Assembly: GCF_024171735.1 (NCBI RefSeq)
Contig: NZ_JAMTCH010000005.1
Coordinates: 1-64,000, forward strand
DNA length: 64,000 nt
DNA from: Prauserella alba
Lineage (GTDB): Bacteria; Actinomycetota; Actinomycetes; Mycobacteriales; Pseudonocardiaceae
Direction of reading: 5' to 3'
Every line of letters starts with the position of its first letter. Positions within the stretch are counted from its first letter, which is position 1. The notes under the pieces were generated by a model, which ran no database searches, had not been told where the DNA came from, and worked only from the letters and a program-made list of their open reading frames with translations. Positions 7,712 through 16,845 of this stretch are shown piece by piece. The position numbers and the translations under genes are program-made.

Positions 7712-10474
7712 ATGCAGTGGCCGGGTGACTCTGCGGAGCCGCCGCCTGCGCAGGACCCGCGCGCCGTCGACCCCGACGACCCCGACGCGCGCCGCCGCGG
7801 CCCTCGCCGCCCCGACCCCCGTGGTTCCGAACCTCCCGAACCCCACAACCGCCACCGCCGGGAAGCCGGGGAACGCCACCCGGGACAACGCGGCGACGGC
7901 GATCCACGCGAACCCCGTCCTCCGCGCGCGGCTCCGGGTTCGCGCGGCCCCGCACCGCAGCCGCCGCCCGCAGGGCCGCACGAGCCACAACGGAACGGTC
8001 GCCGCGCCCCAGAGGCCGGCGACCGGCGTGTGCCGCCACCTCCGGATGCCGAACGGCGTCCCCGTCGCGGCGCACCGCCGCCTCCCGGCGCGCAACCGCC
8101 GCAGGGTCCGCCACCCGGCAGGCCGCCCGTCGATCCGCGGACGGGCCAGGAGCCGCCGCGGCGCGGACACCCCGGCGGCCCACCCGGGCACGGCCCCGGC
8201 ACTCCGCCTCCCGGGCAGCCAGGGCAGGCAGGGCCACCGCACGCCAAGGGCAGGCAGGCACCGCCGCCGGACGCCACCCGTCGCGACCGCGCGGTGCCGC
8301 CTCCGGCCGACCAGCGCTCACCGGAACAGCGCTCACCGCAGGACCGGCCGCCCGCACCACCCCAGGGCGGGCCGCGGCGTGCGTCGCCGCCGCCTGCTCC
8401 GGACCGGTGGCAGCCGCCGGACGAACAGCCCCCACCCGACCCGCGCCGCGAACCGCCACGCCGTGGCAGGCCGCCCGAGGCCGCGCAGCGCGGTCCGGTG
8501 CGCCCGTGGCAGGGCGGCCCGCCCGCGGACCGGCCCGACGGTGCAGCCGGCCCCGTCGAACCCGCCCACCCGGCACCGGAAGGCCGTTCGCAGGAGCGCA
8601 CCCGGGACATGGCCGCACCGGAGCGGCAGGCACCGCCAGGACCGCAGGGCCGGCCGACTCCGCCACCGCCGCCGCGTGAACCGGACGCGACGGTCTACAT
8701 CCCGCCGCGCTCGGCGCGCTGGCCGGGGATAGACCCGGACGTGCAGGGCCCGTACGACGAGCTCGCGACACAGATGATGCCGCGGATCCTCGACGGTCCC
8801 CGGCACACGGAGATCGGCGAACGGATCCCCGCGGTCGGGGTCGACGAGCGCGCCGAACCCGAGGCCGAGCCTCAGCCCGCGGCGAAGAAGCAGTCACTGG
8901 CCAAGGCCACCGGGCGGATGGCCATCGCGACCATGACCAGCCGCATCACGGGTTTCCTGTGGAAGGTGCTGCTGGCGTGGGTGGCCACGCTGGGCGTGTT
9001 GTACGACTCGTTCACGGTCGCCAACACGATGCCGCTGATCATCAACGAGCTGCTGCTCGGTGGCGTGCTGACCAGCGTCGTGGTTCCGCTGCTCGTGCGG
9101 TCGCAGGACGATCCGGACGGCGGCGAGTCGTACACGCAGCGCCTGATCACGATGGCGATCACGATCCTCGGCATCGGCACGATCGTCTCGACCGCGGCCG
9201 CGCCGTGGCTGACATCGCTGTTGATGGACGACTCGGGCGCTGCGAATCCGCAGCTGGCGACGTGGTTCGCCTACCTGCTGCTGCCAGGCCTGCTGTTCTA
9301 CGGCCTGTTCGCGGTGCTGTCGGCGGTGCTCAACGCCAAGCAGATCTTCGGGCCTGCCCAGTGGGCTCCGGTGATCAACAACATGGTCATCATCGTCACG
9401 ATCATCGCGTTCGCGCTGGTCCCCGGCGATCCGACGATCGTGCCGACGAGCATGACCGACCCGCAGGTGCTCGTACTCGGCCTCGGCGTGCTGACGGCCA
9501 TGACCGCGCAGGCACTGTTCCTCGTGCCGGCGCTGCGCAGGTCGGGGTTCCGGTTCAAGTGGAACTTCGGCCTCGACGAGCGGTTGAAGGAGTTCGGCGG
9601 GCTCGCGGCCTGGATCCTCGGTTACGTCGTCGTCAGCCAGATCGGCATGGTCATCAACACCCGGGTGCTCACCGCGGGCGCGGCCGGTGGCGCCTCGATC
9701 TACTCGAACGCGTGGCTGCTGTTCCAGCTGCCGTACGGCGTCATCGGCGTGTCGCTGCTGACCGCGCTGATGCCGAAGATGAGCAGGGCCGCGGCCGACG
9801 GGGACCACCGCAGGCTCGTCGGCGACCTGTCCTACGGTTCACGGCTGACGACGTTGATGCTGCTGCCAGTCTCGGCGGTCATGGCCGTGGCGGGCACATC
9901 GATCGGTGTCGCCCTGTTCGCGCTGGGCAAGGGCTCGGTCGAGGACGCCGAACGGCTGGGGCAAGCGCTTGCGGTCTCGGCTTTCGGCCTGTTGCCCTAC
10001 GCGCTGGTGATGCTGCAGATGCGCGTGTTCTACGCCATGAAGGACTCGCGCACCCCCACGCTGATCATGGTCGTGATGACGGCGGTGAAGATCCCGCTGC
10101 TGTACCTCGCTCAGGCGCTGCTGTCGCCGACGCACGTCGTGCTGGGCGTGATGATGGTCAACTCGCTCGTGTTCGTCGTCGGCGCGGTCCTGGGACAGGT
10201 CTGGCTGTGGGTGAAGCTGGGCAACCTGCGCAGCAAGCGGGTGGTCGGCGTCATCCTGTTCACGGTCGTCGCCAGCGTGCTCGGCGCGGCGGCCGCGGCG
10301 GCCGCCGGCATGCTCGTGCCGGACTTCCTCGGGGCCATCGGAGGTGCGTGGGTGACGCTGATCCTGCAGGGCATCGTCGGAATGGGTGTCTCGTTCGGGG
10401 TACTCATGGCACTCAAGGTGGATGAGCTCGCGCCGGTGACCAGGAGAGTCACCCGGTTGCTGGGCCGTGGCTAG
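7712..10474 (+). CDS. murJ: Lipid II flippase MurJ/MviN with long proline-rich cytoplasmic N-terminus
   Basis: MurJ flips the peptidoglycan precursor lipid II across the membrane. From the ATG at 7712 (GAGGGGGA 7 nt upstream) the protein is about 920 aa. In-frame TTG/ATG starts at 7601/7604/7616 would lengthen it by up to 37 residues. Residues 1-395 are Pro/Arg/Gly-rich and disordered. The MVF-family membrane core runs from about 395 (MAIATMTSRITGFLWKVLLA, then FTVANTMPLIINELLLGGVL) to the end, with about 14 hydrophobic segments. The mycobacterial homologue carries a C-terminal pseudokinase on the same polypeptide; here that domain is the next gene. Co-directional with the flanking genes. Confidence 0.93.
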   Translation: MQWPGDSAEPPPAQDPRAVDPDDPDARRRGPRRPDPRGSEPPEPHNRHRREAGERHPGQRGDGDPREPRPPRAAPGSRGPAPQPPPAGPHEPQRNGRRAPEAGDRRVPPPPDAERRPRRGAPPPPGAQPPQGPPPGRPPVDPRTGQEPPRRGHPGGPPGHGPGTPPPGQPGQAGPPHAKGRQAPPPDATRRDRAVPPPADQRSPEQRSPQDRPPAPPQGGPRRASPPPAPDRWQPPDEQPPPDPRREPPRRGRPPEAAQRGPVRPWQGGPPADRPDGAAGPVEPAHPAPEGRSQERTRDMAAPERQAPPGPQGRPTPPPPPREPDATVYIPPRSARWPGIDPDVQGPYDELATQMMPRILDGPRHTEIGERIPAVGVDERAEPEAEPQPAAKKQSLAKATGRMAIATMTSRITGFLWKVLLAWVATLGVLYDSFTVANTMPLIINELLLGGVLTSVVVPLLVRSQDDPDGGESYTQRLITMAITILGIGTIVSTAAAPWLTSLLMDDSGAANPQLATWFAYLLLPGLLFYGLFAVLSAVLNAKQIFGPAQWAPVINNMVIIVTIIAFALVPGDPTIVPTSMTDPQVLVLGLGVLTAMTAQALFLVPALRRSGFRFKWNFGLDERLKEFGGLAAWILGYVVVSQIGMVINTRVLTAGAAGGASIYSNAWLLFQLPYGVIGVSLLTALMPKMSRAAADGDHRRLVGDLSYGSRLTTLMLLPVSAVMAVAGTSIGVALFALGKGSVEDAERLGQALAVSAFGLLPYALVMLQMRVFYAMKDSRTPTLIMVVMTAVKIPLLYLAQALLSPTHVVLGVMMVNSLVFVVGAVLGQVWLWVKLGNLRSKRVVGVILFTVVASVLGAAAAAAAGMLVPDFLGAIGGAWVTLILQGIVGMGVSFGVLMALKVDELAPVTRRVTRLLGRG

Positions 10475-10565
10475 AGGCGGAAGACACCGCCCTTGCACTG
10501 CGTGTTCACGTACCCTCTTCTAGAGACAGCAGCGAGCGAGAGCCGAACCTAGGGGGTCAGGCCGG

Positions 10566-12116
10566 ATGGGCACGAGAGCGCAGCGTGGTGCGCTGGCGCC
10601 CGGCGGAGTCGTCGGTGACGGCCGGTACCGCCTGCTCGCGCAGTTCGGCATCGACGAACGCGCGGGCGCCCACCTGTGGCGTGCGCGCGACGGGCAGCTG
10701 CGTCGCGACGTCGCACTGACCATGCTGGTCGGCGACCCCGCCGACCCGGAAGCCGCCCTGCTCGGCAGGCGCACGCTGGAACGCGCAGCGCACGCCGCGA
10801 CGTTCGAGCACCCCGGGGTCGCCCGCGTGCTCGACGTGCTGTCCCTCGGCAGCGGCATCTCCTCGTCGGAGGGGCTGCTGGGGATCATCGTGGCCGAGTG
10901 GACCAAGGGCACCGACCTGATCGACCTCGTCGCCGAGCGCCCTGTCGAACCCGGCGCGGCCGTGCGCATGGTGCGCGCCCTTGCCGAATCGGTCGACCAG
11001 GCGCACCAGTCCGGCCTCGTGCTCGGGATCGACCACCCGCAACGACTCCGGCTCACCCCGGACGGCAGGCTGCGGCTGGCGTTCCCCGGCCCATTGCCCG
11101 ACGCCACGTTGCGCGACGACGTCAAGGCCCTCGGCTCGGTGCTGTACCTGCTGCTCACCGGCCGCTGGGCACTGCCGGGCGGTCCGCCCGCGCTGCCGCC
11201 CGCACCGAAGTCGCCGACCGGCAGGATCGTGCCCGCCAAATCGCTGCAGCCGCGCGTGCCCCCCGAGCTGTCGGCGCTGTCGGTGCGCACCATCGAGGAC
11301 GGCGATCACGGAGGCATCCGCACCAGCGCGGCCATTCTGCGCGCGCTGGACCACGCCGCCGAGGCCGCAGAACGCGCCAAGCAGGCGCAGGCCGAACCGG
11401 CCGAACCCGACGGCAGCGTGTGGACCACGAAGAAGCCGTCCAAGGACAAGGCGCGCCGCCGCAAGCTCGCGCTCGGCGTCACCGCCCTGGTGTGCGCGGC
11501 CGTCGCCGTGCTCGCGTGGCTCGGCATGATGGCCATCAACTTCTTCCAGGACGACGGCGACACGTCGGGCCCGCCCGTCAACCTCGCCGACCCGCCCGCA
11601 CAGCAGCAGGGCGGCGGACAGGACGGCGACAACGGCGGCCAGAACGGCGGGAACGGCAACCAGCAGACGCAGACCGGTAAGCCGGTGCAGCCGTCGGAGA
11701 TCACCGTCTACAACCCCGAGGGTGAAGGCGACAGTCCCGCCGACGCTCCGAAGGCAACCGACGGCGATCCCGCCACGGTGTGGCGCACCGACCTGTACAA
11801 GCAGCAGCTGCCCGCGTTGAAGCGCGGCGTCGGCCTGCTGGCGACCTTCGACCAGCCGATCGACCTGTCGAAGGTGCGGGTCGTGGCCGACAGTCCCGGC
11901 ACCGAGGTGGAGATCCGCACCGCCGACTCCCCGGACGCGCCGCTCGACGCGACCCAGGTCGTCGGTCAGGGCAAGCTCGACGACGTCAACACCACGATCT
12001 CGCTCGACCAGCCCGTCGACAGCACGCACGTGATCGTCTGGGTGAAGACGTTGTCCGGCCAGGAACCCGATTTCAACTCGGAGTTCGGCGAGGTCAAGTT
12101 CCTGCCCTCGGCGTGA
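10566..12116 (+). CDS. Membrane pseudokinase, separated equivalent of the MviN C-terminal module
   Basis: This is a 516-aa protein with four parts: kinase-like domain (about 15-265), basic linker, one TM helix (LALGVTALVCAAVAVLAWLG, about 300-325), then a Gly/Gln/Asn-rich stalk and an extracellular discoidin-like beta domain (ATDGDPATVWRTD, about 385-516). The kinase motifs are degenerate: the VAxK lysine position reads VALTML, there is no HRD (GLVLGIDHPQR) and no DFG (LRLAFPGPL), so it should be catalytically inactive. In M. tuberculosis the equivalent domain is fused to MviN, is phosphorylated by PknB and recruits FhaA. The ATG at 10566 follows TAGGGGG. Directly downstream of murJ. Confidence 0.88.
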   Translation: MGTRAQRGALAPGGVVGDGRYRLLAQFGIDERAGAHLWRARDGQLRRDVALTMLVGDPADPEAALLGRRTLERAAHAATFEHPGVARVLDVLSLGSGISSSEGLLGIIVAEWTKGTDLIDLVAERPVEPGAAVRMVRALAESVDQAHQSGLVLGIDHPQRLRLTPDGRLRLAFPGPLPDATLRDDVKALGSVLYLLLTGRWALPGGPPALPPAPKSPTGRIVPAKSLQPRVPPELSALSVRTIEDGDHGGIRTSAAILRALDHAAEAAERAKQAQAEPAEPDGSVWTTKKPSKDKARRRKLALGVTALVCAAVAVLAWLGMMAINFFQDDGDTSGPPVNLADPPAQQQGGGQDGDNGGQNGGNGNQQTQTGKPVQPSEITVYNPEGEGDSPADAPKATDGDPATVWRTDLYKQQLPALKRGVGLLATFDQPIDLSKVRVVADSPGTEVEIRTADSPDAPLDATQVVGQGKLDDVNTTISLDQPVDSTHVIVWVKTLSGQEPDFNSEFGEVKFLPSA

Positions 12117-12243
12117 CCACCTCGCGAGGCGGGCGCCGCCGATCCGGCCCGACCGGTGTCGACATTCCCGGCAACGCGATCTCACCCGGACGATCCGCAC
12201 AGGGCGTGCTCACGCCCGAGTGCTCCTTAGTAATCTCTTCCGG

Positions 12244-12855
12244 GTGACAGCGCCCACCGCCGAGCCCACGGATGCGGATCTGATCAAGGCGCACGCCGCC
12301 GGCGATCCGCACGCGTTCAACGAGCTCGTACGCAGACACCGAGACCGCATGTGGGCCGTCGCCTTGCGGACGGTCCGCGACCCGGAGGAGGCCGCCGACG
12401 CGCTGCAGGACGCATTCATCTCGGCCTTCCGCGCGGCGTCGAACTTCCGCGCCGAGTCACAGGTCACAACGTGGCTGCACCGGATCGTCGTGAATGCGTG
12501 CCTCGACCGCATCCGAAGGCGTCAGGCCAAACCGACCGTGCCGTTGCCCGAGGAGGGCCACCAGGAACCGGCCGTGCCGCGCGATTCGATGGCCGAACGC
12601 GAGACGTCCCTGGTCATCAAAGAGGCACTCGAGCAGCTGCCGGAGGATCAGCGCGCCCCGATCGTGCTCGTCGACGTCGAGGGGTACTCGGTGTCGGAGA
12701 CGGCCGAGATGCTGGGCATCGCTGACGGCACGGTTAAGAGCAGGTGTGCGCGAGGTCGCTCCAAACTGGCGAAACTTCTCGGACATCTACGGAACCCGAC
12801 CGAGGAAGGCGGCGTCCCAACTTACGAAAGCAAACACGGGGAGGGACGACGATGA
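12244..12855 (+). CDS. sigM: ECF RNA polymerase sigma factor SigM
   Basis: This is an ECF sigma factor of 203 aa. Sigma region 2 is seen as ADLIKAHAAGDPHAFNELV, then DPEEAADALQDAFISAFR and TWLHRIVVNACLDRIRRR. Region 4 is seen as ALEQLPEDQRAPIVLVDVEG and YSVSETAEMLGIADGTVKSR. The GTG at 12244 has no Shine-Dalgarno but lies about 10 nt after a TAGTAAT element (12228-12234), so a leaderless transcript is plausible (inference). The stop overlaps the anti-sigma start in an ATGA junction, which couples their translation. Position upstream of trxB-trxA matches the mycobacterial sigM locus, where SigM controls envelope and ESX-related genes. Confidence 0.92.
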   Translation: MTAPTAEPTDADLIKAHAAGDPHAFNELVRRHRDRMWAVALRTVRDPEEAADALQDAFISAFRAASNFRAESQVTTWLHRIVVNACLDRIRRRQAKPTVPLPEEGHQEPAVPRDSMAERETSLVIKEALEQLPEDQRAPIVLVDVEGYSVSETAEMLGIADGTVKSRCARGRSKLAKLLGHLRNPTEEGGVPTYESKHGEGRR

Positions 12856-13652
12856 CGGACGAGTTCAGGGGGAATGGCGGGGCCGCCGACGGTTCCGCGT
12901 TGTCTGTCGACGTGCTCGCCGACCTGCACGCCGGTGCGCTGAGCGACAGCGAGGCGGCCGAGCTGTGGCCCCGCGTCAACGCCGACCCGGAGGCACGAGC
13001 CGTCATCGAGGCGCTGGAAGCCGCCAGGTCGGATCTGGGTTCCCTCCACAACGAGCCGGTGGAGCCGATGCCCGCCCACGTGGCTTCGCGGATCGACGCG
13101 GCCCTGGCCGACGAACAGCGAACCCGTGAGCAGCAGGCGGCGGGTACCAATGTCGTCAGCCTCGACCGTGCTCGCGGCAGGCGGAAGAAGCAGGGCATTG
13201 CTGCGGGTTTCGTCGCAGTGGCCGCCGCGGTGGTGGCCGCCGTCGCGATCGCCGTGCCGAATCTCGGTGGAGGCGGCGAGACGTCCGGGGTGGCGCAGCC
13301 GGCGCCGTCGGAGCAGTCCGGTGACAGCGATGCCGGCGCTCCGTCGGACGGTTCCGGGCCGCTGGCGCTGACCAAGGACGACGGTGACCTCGCTTCGGCG
13401 ATCGGCAGCATCTCGGCGGTGCGCGACTACGGGCCGCTCGAGAGTAAGAGCCGCTTCGACGCCTGCGTCCAGGCGGCGGGCGCCGACCCGAACAAGCAGC
13501 TGGCCGGGGTACGACCGGTCACGATCGACGGCGAGGAAGCCGTCCTCGCGCTCTACACGACAGGCCAGTCGGCCCAGTTCCGCGCGGTCGCGGTGAGCCC
13601 GGACTGCAACTCGGCACCGGTGCTGGACCGCGTCATCGGCGCAGGCGGCTGA
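12852..13652 (+). CDS. rsmA: Anti-sigma-M factor, single-pass membrane protein
   Basis: This 266-aa protein starts at the ATG inside the sigM stop (ATGA), the usual layout of an ECF sigma/anti-sigma pair. The N-terminal cytoplasmic part (SVDVLADLHAGALSDSEAAELW) would bind SigM. It is followed by a basic stop-transfer segment (RARGRRKKQG) and one TM helix (IAAGFVAVAAAVVAAVAIAV, about 116-135). An acidic Ser/Gly-rich extracellular stretch leads into a small globular C-terminal domain with two cysteines (FDACVQAAG ... SPDCNSAP) that could form a disulfide. It corresponds by position to the mycobacterial Rv3912-type SigM regulator. The symbol follows the mycobacterial name and is not the rRNA methylase. 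Confidence 0.85.
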   Translation: MTDEFRGNGGAADGSALSVDVLADLHAGALSDSEAAELWPRVNADPEARAVIEALEAARSDLGSLHNEPVEPMPAHVASRIDAALADEQRTREQQAAGTNVVSLDRARGRRKKQGIAAGFVAVAAAVVAAVAIAVPNLGGGGETSGVAQPAPSEQSGDSDAGAPSDGSGPLALTKDDGDLASAIGSISAVRDYGPLESKSRFDACVQAAGADPNKQLAGVRPVTIDGEEAVLALYTTGQSAQFRAVAVSPDCNSAPVLDRVIGAGG

Positions 13653-13682
13653 GCAGCGAGCGGCCGAGCAGCAGCATCGGAG

Positions 13683-13722
13683 AAGGCCGGCGGGGTCCGA
13701 CGGGGACGCCGCCGGCCTTTTC
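13683..13722 (+). terminator. Rho-independent terminator after the sigM operon
   Basis: An 11-bp stem (AAGGCCGGCGG at 13683-13693, CCGCCGGCCTT at 13709-13719) is followed by a short T-run. It lies 30 bp after the anti-sigma stop. Confidence 0.85.
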
Positions 13723-13783
13723 GCTGTCCTGCCACGACCGGTGTCGGTGGGTCGTGGTGCAGGCCATACCCGATAATTTTGGA

Positions 13784-13841
13784 TTGATCGATACATAATT
13801 GCTAGCCTCGGCACTTGTCTACCGATCGATACAAAAAGGAG
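13784..13841. promoter_or_regulatory. Repeated GATCGATAC sites and ribosome site upstream of the broken MFS gene
   Basis: The nonamer GATCGATAC occurs at 13786-13794 and 13824-13832 (38 bp apart), each containing the ATCGAT palindrome, in a locally AT-rich stretch with CATAAT at 13794-13799. The layout suggests a TetR-like operator pair around a promoter (inference). No regulator gene is adjacent. AAAAAGGAG at 13833-13841 is the likely ribosome site. Confidence 0.5.
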
Positions 13842-13846
13842 TGGGT

Positions 13847-15069
13847 GTGGCCGAGGAACACAGCGGGATGCCGCTCGCGATCTGGGGAATCGGGTTCGGG
13901 ATCTTCGCGCAGGGCACCAGCGAACTCATGCTCGCCGGTCTGCTCCCGGACATGGCGGCCGACCTGGCGGTGACGATCCCCGCGGCGGGCTGGCTCATCA
14001 GCGCATTCGCACTCGGCATGCTCGTCGGCGCGCCGGTTCTGGCGGTACTGACCCTGCGCTGGCCGCGGCGCTCGGCACTGCTCGCGTTCCTGGCCGTGTT
14101 CGCAGCCAGCCACGTGGTCAGCGCCCTGACCGACAGCTACGGGCTGCTGCTGGCGATGCGGTTCATCGGCGCGTTCGCCTACGCGGGCTTCTGGGCCGTC
14201 GGTGGCAGCACCGCGATGGCGCTCGTCGGGCCCGGCCGCCGGGCAAGGGCGATGAGCATCGTCGCGGGCGGGCTCACGGTCGCGACCGTGATCGGCCTGC
14301 CCGCGGGCACCTGGGTCGGACAGCACCTGGGCTGGCGCGGGGCCTTCTGGGCGATCGCGGCTCTCTCGGCCGTCGCCGCCGTCGCCGTCATCGCCGCGGT
14401 GCCCCCACTCCGGCAGGGAAGCCCTCCGAGTGTGCGCAAGGAACTGCGCGGCCTGAGGCCGCCCCGGCTGTGGCTGTCCTACGCGATGACGGCGGTCGCC
14501 ACCACCGCGCTGCTCGGCACCTTCTCCTACCTCGCGGCGATGCTGATCGAGACCACCGGTCTCGACTCCGCGTGGGTGCCGGCGGTGCTGTTCGGCTACG
14601 GGCTCGGTGCCCTCCTCGGCATCGCCCTCGGGGGCCCGACCGCCGTCCCAGGGCCGTCCTCGGTATCGGCTTCGCCGGCCTGCTGGTGGCTTCGCTGCTG
14701 CTCGCACTCGCAGCGCACCACATGACCCCGACCGTGGTGCTCGTGATCGTGCTCGGCATGCTCGGGTTCGGCACCAACCCGGCACTGAACTCCCGCTTCA
14801 TGGCCATCGCGCCCGACGCACCCACCCTCGCCGTGTCGGGAAACGTCTCCGCGTTCAACGTCGGCATCACCCTCGGCCCCTGGATCGGCGGCGTCGTCCT
14901 CGCGGCAGGGCACGCCTATCCGGCCGTCCCGGCCGTCGGCGCCGCGATCGCGGGGCTCGCACTCCTGCTGTGGGCGTGGGACCTCGCGCTCCAGCCCCGC
15001 ACCGGCAGGGGAACGCGGACCGCCCGGACCGAGCCGATGGTGACGTGCGGCCACGGGCACACCCGGTGA
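13847..15069 (+). pseudogene. Frameshifted MFS exporter, Cmx/CmrA chloramphenicol-efflux type
   Basis: From the GTG at 13847 (AAGGAG 5 nt upstream) the frame encodes a typical MFS N-half (PLAIWGIGFGIFAQGTSELM, FWAVGGSTAMALVGPGRRAR, TVIGLPAGTWVGQHLGWRGA). It runs to about 14635 ([16 protein letters not shown]) and then becomes nonsense until a stop at 14723-14725. The missing continuation ([18 protein letters not shown] ... [12 protein letters not shown] ... [12 protein letters not shown]) is in another frame from about 14638 to the stop at 15069. The break is at the conserved GGRxADRxP loop, and both a frame change and several residues are missing, which suggests a small deletion. The gene is broken, or the assembly has an error. 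It interrupts the usual sigM-trxB neighbourhood and is likely acquired. Confidence 0.8.
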
Positions 15070-15197
15070 CCCGTCCACATCCCGGGAGCGCACCCGGCGA
15101 AAGACCCGTCACACACGGGCGTGGGCCACCGCGGGAACAGACGCACCTACGATGCTGTTGGACCCGGTGTCAGGCGTTATCGAAGCGGAGGAAACCA

Positions 15198-16199
15198 GTG
15201 GCTGCAGAGGACGTTCGGAACCTGATCATCGTCGGGTCGGGTCCCGCGGGGTACACCGCGGCCGTGTACGCGGCACGCGCACAGCTCGAGCCGCTGGTGT
15301 TCGAGGGTTCCCAGTTCGGCGGTGCCCTCATGACGACGACCGAGGTCGAGAACTACCCCGGCTTCCGGTCCGGCATCCAGGGCCCGGACCTGATGGAGGA
15401 GATGCGCGAGCAGGCCAAGACCTTCGGTGCGGACCTGCGCGCCGAGGACGTCGAGCAGCTCGAACTCACCGGTGACATCAAGTACGTCACCGCGAACGGC
15501 AAGCGCTACGCCGCCCGCGCCGTCGTCCTCGCGACCGGCGCGGCACCGCGTTACCTCGGCGTGCCGGGTGAGCAGGAACTGCTCGGCCGTGGCGTGTCGT
15601 CGTGCGCGACCTGCGACGGATTCTTCTTCCGCGAGCACGACATCGCCGTGGTGGGCGGCGGCGACTCGGCGATGGAGGAGGCGACGTTCCTGACGAAGTT
15701 CGCCAAGACCGTCACGATCGTCCACCGGCGCGAGGAGTTTCGAGCCTCGAAGATCATGCTCGAGCGTGCACAGCAGAACGACAAGATCCGCTGGCAGCTG
15801 AACTCGCAGGTCACCGAGGTGCTCGGCGACGGCACCGTGGCCGGCCTGAAGGTCGAGGACACGGTGACGGGCGAGGAGTCCACGCTGGACGTGACGGGCT
15901 TCTTCGTCGCGATCGGCCACGACCCGCGCAACGAGCTGTTCCGCGACCAGATCGAGGTCGACGAGTCCGGCTACGTGCTCACCAAGGGCCGCAGCTCGTA
16001 CACCAACGTCGACGGCGTGTTCGCCGCAGGCGACCTGGTGGACCAGACGTACCAGCAGGCCGTCACGGCGGCGGGCAGCGGCTGCACCGCGGCCATCGAC
16101 GCCGAGCGCTGGCTCGCCGAGCACGCCCACGTGGCGGAGGCCGCCGAGTCCTCCGAGATGGTCGGCGGCGGCTACGCGACCGCCGGCGCCGCCCACTGA
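15198..16199 (+). CDS. trxB: Thioredoxin-disulfide reductase
   Basis: This flavoenzyme transfers electrons from NADPH to thioredoxin. The 333-aa sequence shows the FAD-binding [19 protein letters not shown], the redox centre SCATCDG (CATC, about residue 140), the NADPH-binding [16 protein letters not shown], and the C-terminal FAD contact [10 protein letters not shown]. The GTG start at 15198 has GCGGAGGA upstream. Followed by trxA after 51 bp, giving a trxB-trxA operon in the same place as in mycobacteria. Confidence 0.97.
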   Translation: MAAEDVRNLIIVGSGPAGYTAAVYAARAQLEPLVFEGSQFGGALMTTTEVENYPGFRSGIQGPDLMEEMREQAKTFGADLRAEDVEQLELTGDIKYVTANGKRYAARAVVLATGAAPRYLGVPGEQELLGRGVSSCATCDGFFFREHDIAVVGGGDSAMEEATFLTKFAKTVTIVHRREEFRASKIMLERAQQNDKIRWQLNSQVTEVLGDGTVAGLKVEDTVTGEESTLDVTGFFVAIGHDPRNELFRDQIEVDESGYVLTKGRSSYTNVDGVFAAGDLVDQTYQQAVTAAGSGCTAAIDAERWLAEHAHVAEAAESSEMVGGGYATAGAAH

Positions 16200-16250
16200 C
16201 CGCTTGAGATTTCACCAGGTACCAGGCCCAACGACACAGAAAGAGGCACC

Positions 16251-16574
16251 ATGACCGACACCGTCAAGGTCACCGACTCCAGCTTCTCCGACGACGTGCT
16301 CACCAACGACAAGCCGGTGCTCGTCGACTTCTGGGCCACCTGGTGCGGCCCGTGCAAGATGATCGCCCCGGTGCTCGAGGAGATCGCCTCCGAGCACAAG
16401 GACAAGATCCAGATCGCCAAGCTGGACATCGACGAGAACCCGAACACCGCTCGCGACTACCAGGTCATGTCGATCCCGACGCTGATCCTGTTCCAGGGCG
16501 GCAAGCCGGTGAAGCAGATCACGGGCGCCAAGCCGAAGGCGGCGCTGCTCGACGACCTGTCGGAAGTGCTCTGA
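16251..16574 (+). CDS. trxA: Thioredoxin
   Basis: This 107-aa cytosolic disulfide reductant has the active site FWATWCGPCKM (WCGPC), the cis-proline loop MSIPTLILFQGG, and the usual length. GAAAGAGG precedes the ATG. It is reduced by the trxB product immediately upstream. A strong terminator follows 12 bp after the stop. Confidence 0.97.
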   Translation: MTDTVKVTDSSFSDDVLTNDKPVLVDFWATWCGPCKMIAPVLEEIASEHKDKIQIAKLDIDENPNTARDYQVMSIPTLILFQGGKPVKQITGAKPKAALLDDLSEVL

Positions 16575-16586
16575 CGAAGATCGACA

Positions 16587-16634
16587 CGCGAAAGCCCGGG
16601 ACGCGGTCCGCCCCGTCCCGGGCTTTCGCGTTTT
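16587..16634 (+). terminator. Terminator after trxA
   Basis: A 16-bp perfect stem (16587-16602 with 16615-16630, containing AAAGCCCGGGAC) is followed by TTTT. Confidence 0.92.
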
Positions 16635-16845
16635 CGTTCCCGCGGTGCGCGTCACGCGGCCCCGGTTGCGCCGTCACACCAGTGCGGCAGCCCGCGAGAC
16701 GGGCCTGGCGCGCTCGTCAAGGAAGCACAAGGCACAATAGTCAGGCGCAGGACCCCGCGTCCTGCATTGGTTTGCACAGCATCAAGCACCGGATCGGGTG
16801 GCCATCCACCCGCTGGTCCGATGCCCAAGGTAGAGCGAGGAGTGC

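Noticed and set aside
16741-16790. Another copy of the GCGTCCTGCATT repeat upstream of cwlM
   Set aside because: Only about 12 bp match and there is no second unit, so it is not distinguishable from chance.
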